Shown: positions 63,817 to 64,000 of the stretch, piece by piece
How positions within the stretch are numbered: the first letter of the stretch is position 1
Layout of the letters: every line of letters begins with the position of its first letter
From: Plazaster borealis
Taxonomy: Eukaryota > Echinodermata > Asteroidea > Forcipulatida > Labidiasteridae
DNA length: 64,000 nt
Direction of reading: 5' to 3'
Assembly: GCA_021014325.1 (NCBI GenBank)
Contig: CM037463.1
Coordinates: 22,824,026 to 22,888,025, forward strand
The notes under the pieces: generated by a model
The model's database searches: none
What the model was told of the DNA's origin: nothing
What the model saw: the letters and a program-made list of their open reading frames with translations, nothing else
Translations under genes and position numbers: made by a program

Positions 63817-64000
63817 TTTAAAGGGTCTGTATACGTTTGATAATGACTCTGAAAATTAATGACAATAAAAACTTACTTGGTAAGAAGTACAGCAGCTTTG
63901 GATAGTATAATATATTTTGAGAAATTTTTCACTTAGAAGTACTGCGGCGATGGAAAACAATATCACTTTTTATCCCCCAAAATTTGAATCTGGGAAGCGT
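63817..64000 (+). mobile_element. Foldback element, family F1, cut by the window end
   Basis: The left half of an F1 element starts AAAGGGTCTGTATACGTTTG and runs to the central palindrome, where the window stops. Confidence 0.7.

Larger units (their letters stand above)
58010..64000. other. Downstream intergenic region, no supported gene
   Basis: After the HIBADH stop there are an F3 element (58071-58528), an F2 element (60259-60644), a dispersed CAAACAGCGCCC segment (61280-61460), several TATGAAAT-GGGCCC-type motifs (60838-60950, 62130-62220), the 62757-63375 array, a SINE-1 fragment (63410-63490) and a truncated F1 copy at the window end. Small open frames such as 58441-58734 and 61784-62154 match nothing I recognise. 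The HIBADH poly(A) site is not clear; AATAAA occurs at 60097-60102. Confidence 0.6.

Overview
The window is animal nuclear DNA. It holds two multi-exon protein genes, both on the + strand, embedded in AT-rich non-coding sequence packed with short repeats. Coding exons are small (17-254 bases), every intron follows GT-AG, and reading phase closes across every junction of both models. The TRP channel keeps features known from invertebrate TRPM2 proteins and lost in vertebrates. Together with dense tRNA-derived SINEs and foldback elements, this suggests a marine invertebrate deuterostome, most likely an echinoderm such as a sea star. That species call is inference, not proof.

Gene 1 (6264-47644, 32 coding exons, about 1598 residues) is a complete TRPM2-type Ca2+-permeable channel. 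It has an N-terminal nucleotide-sensing region, a helical repeat region, six transmembrane segments, a TRP helix, a coiled coil and a C-terminal NUDT9-like domain. The Nudix box is essentially canonical (REFGEE core), unlike the degenerate box of human TRPM2, so it is predicted to be a channel that can also hydrolyse ADP-ribose. Gene 2 (51199-58009, 8 coding exons, 338 residues) is mitochondrial 3-hydroxyisobutyrate dehydrogenase (HIBADH), an enzyme of valine breakdown. I see no functional link between the two genes; they are tandem neighbours about 3.6 kb apart.

Layout: 1-6263 is upstream DNA with foldback elements, a hexanucleotide array and a telomere-like motif. 6264-47644 is TRPM2, with introns holding three tRNA-like SINE families, several foldback (MITE-like) families, LINE remnants and large tandem arrays: a 3-kb array of 24-base units, a 40-base array and a 114-base array. 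47645-51198 is the TRPM2 3' flank and the HIBADH 5' flank. 51199-58009 is HIBADH, with a 120-base near-perfect palindrome in intron 1 and a LINE remnant in intron 3. 58010-64000 is downstream DNA with more foldback elements and a roughly 60-base tandem array.

The most unusual observations are at TRPM2 exon borders. The 3' end of the coiled-coil exon 24, with its splice donor, is repeated six more times in the next intron as 39-base open, frame-neutral cassettes. The acceptor of exon 12 is duplicated just upstream of itself. A short copy of exon 13/14 material lies in intron 13. I found no CRISPR array, operon, functional rRNA or tRNA, or intact transposase or reverse transcriptase gene.
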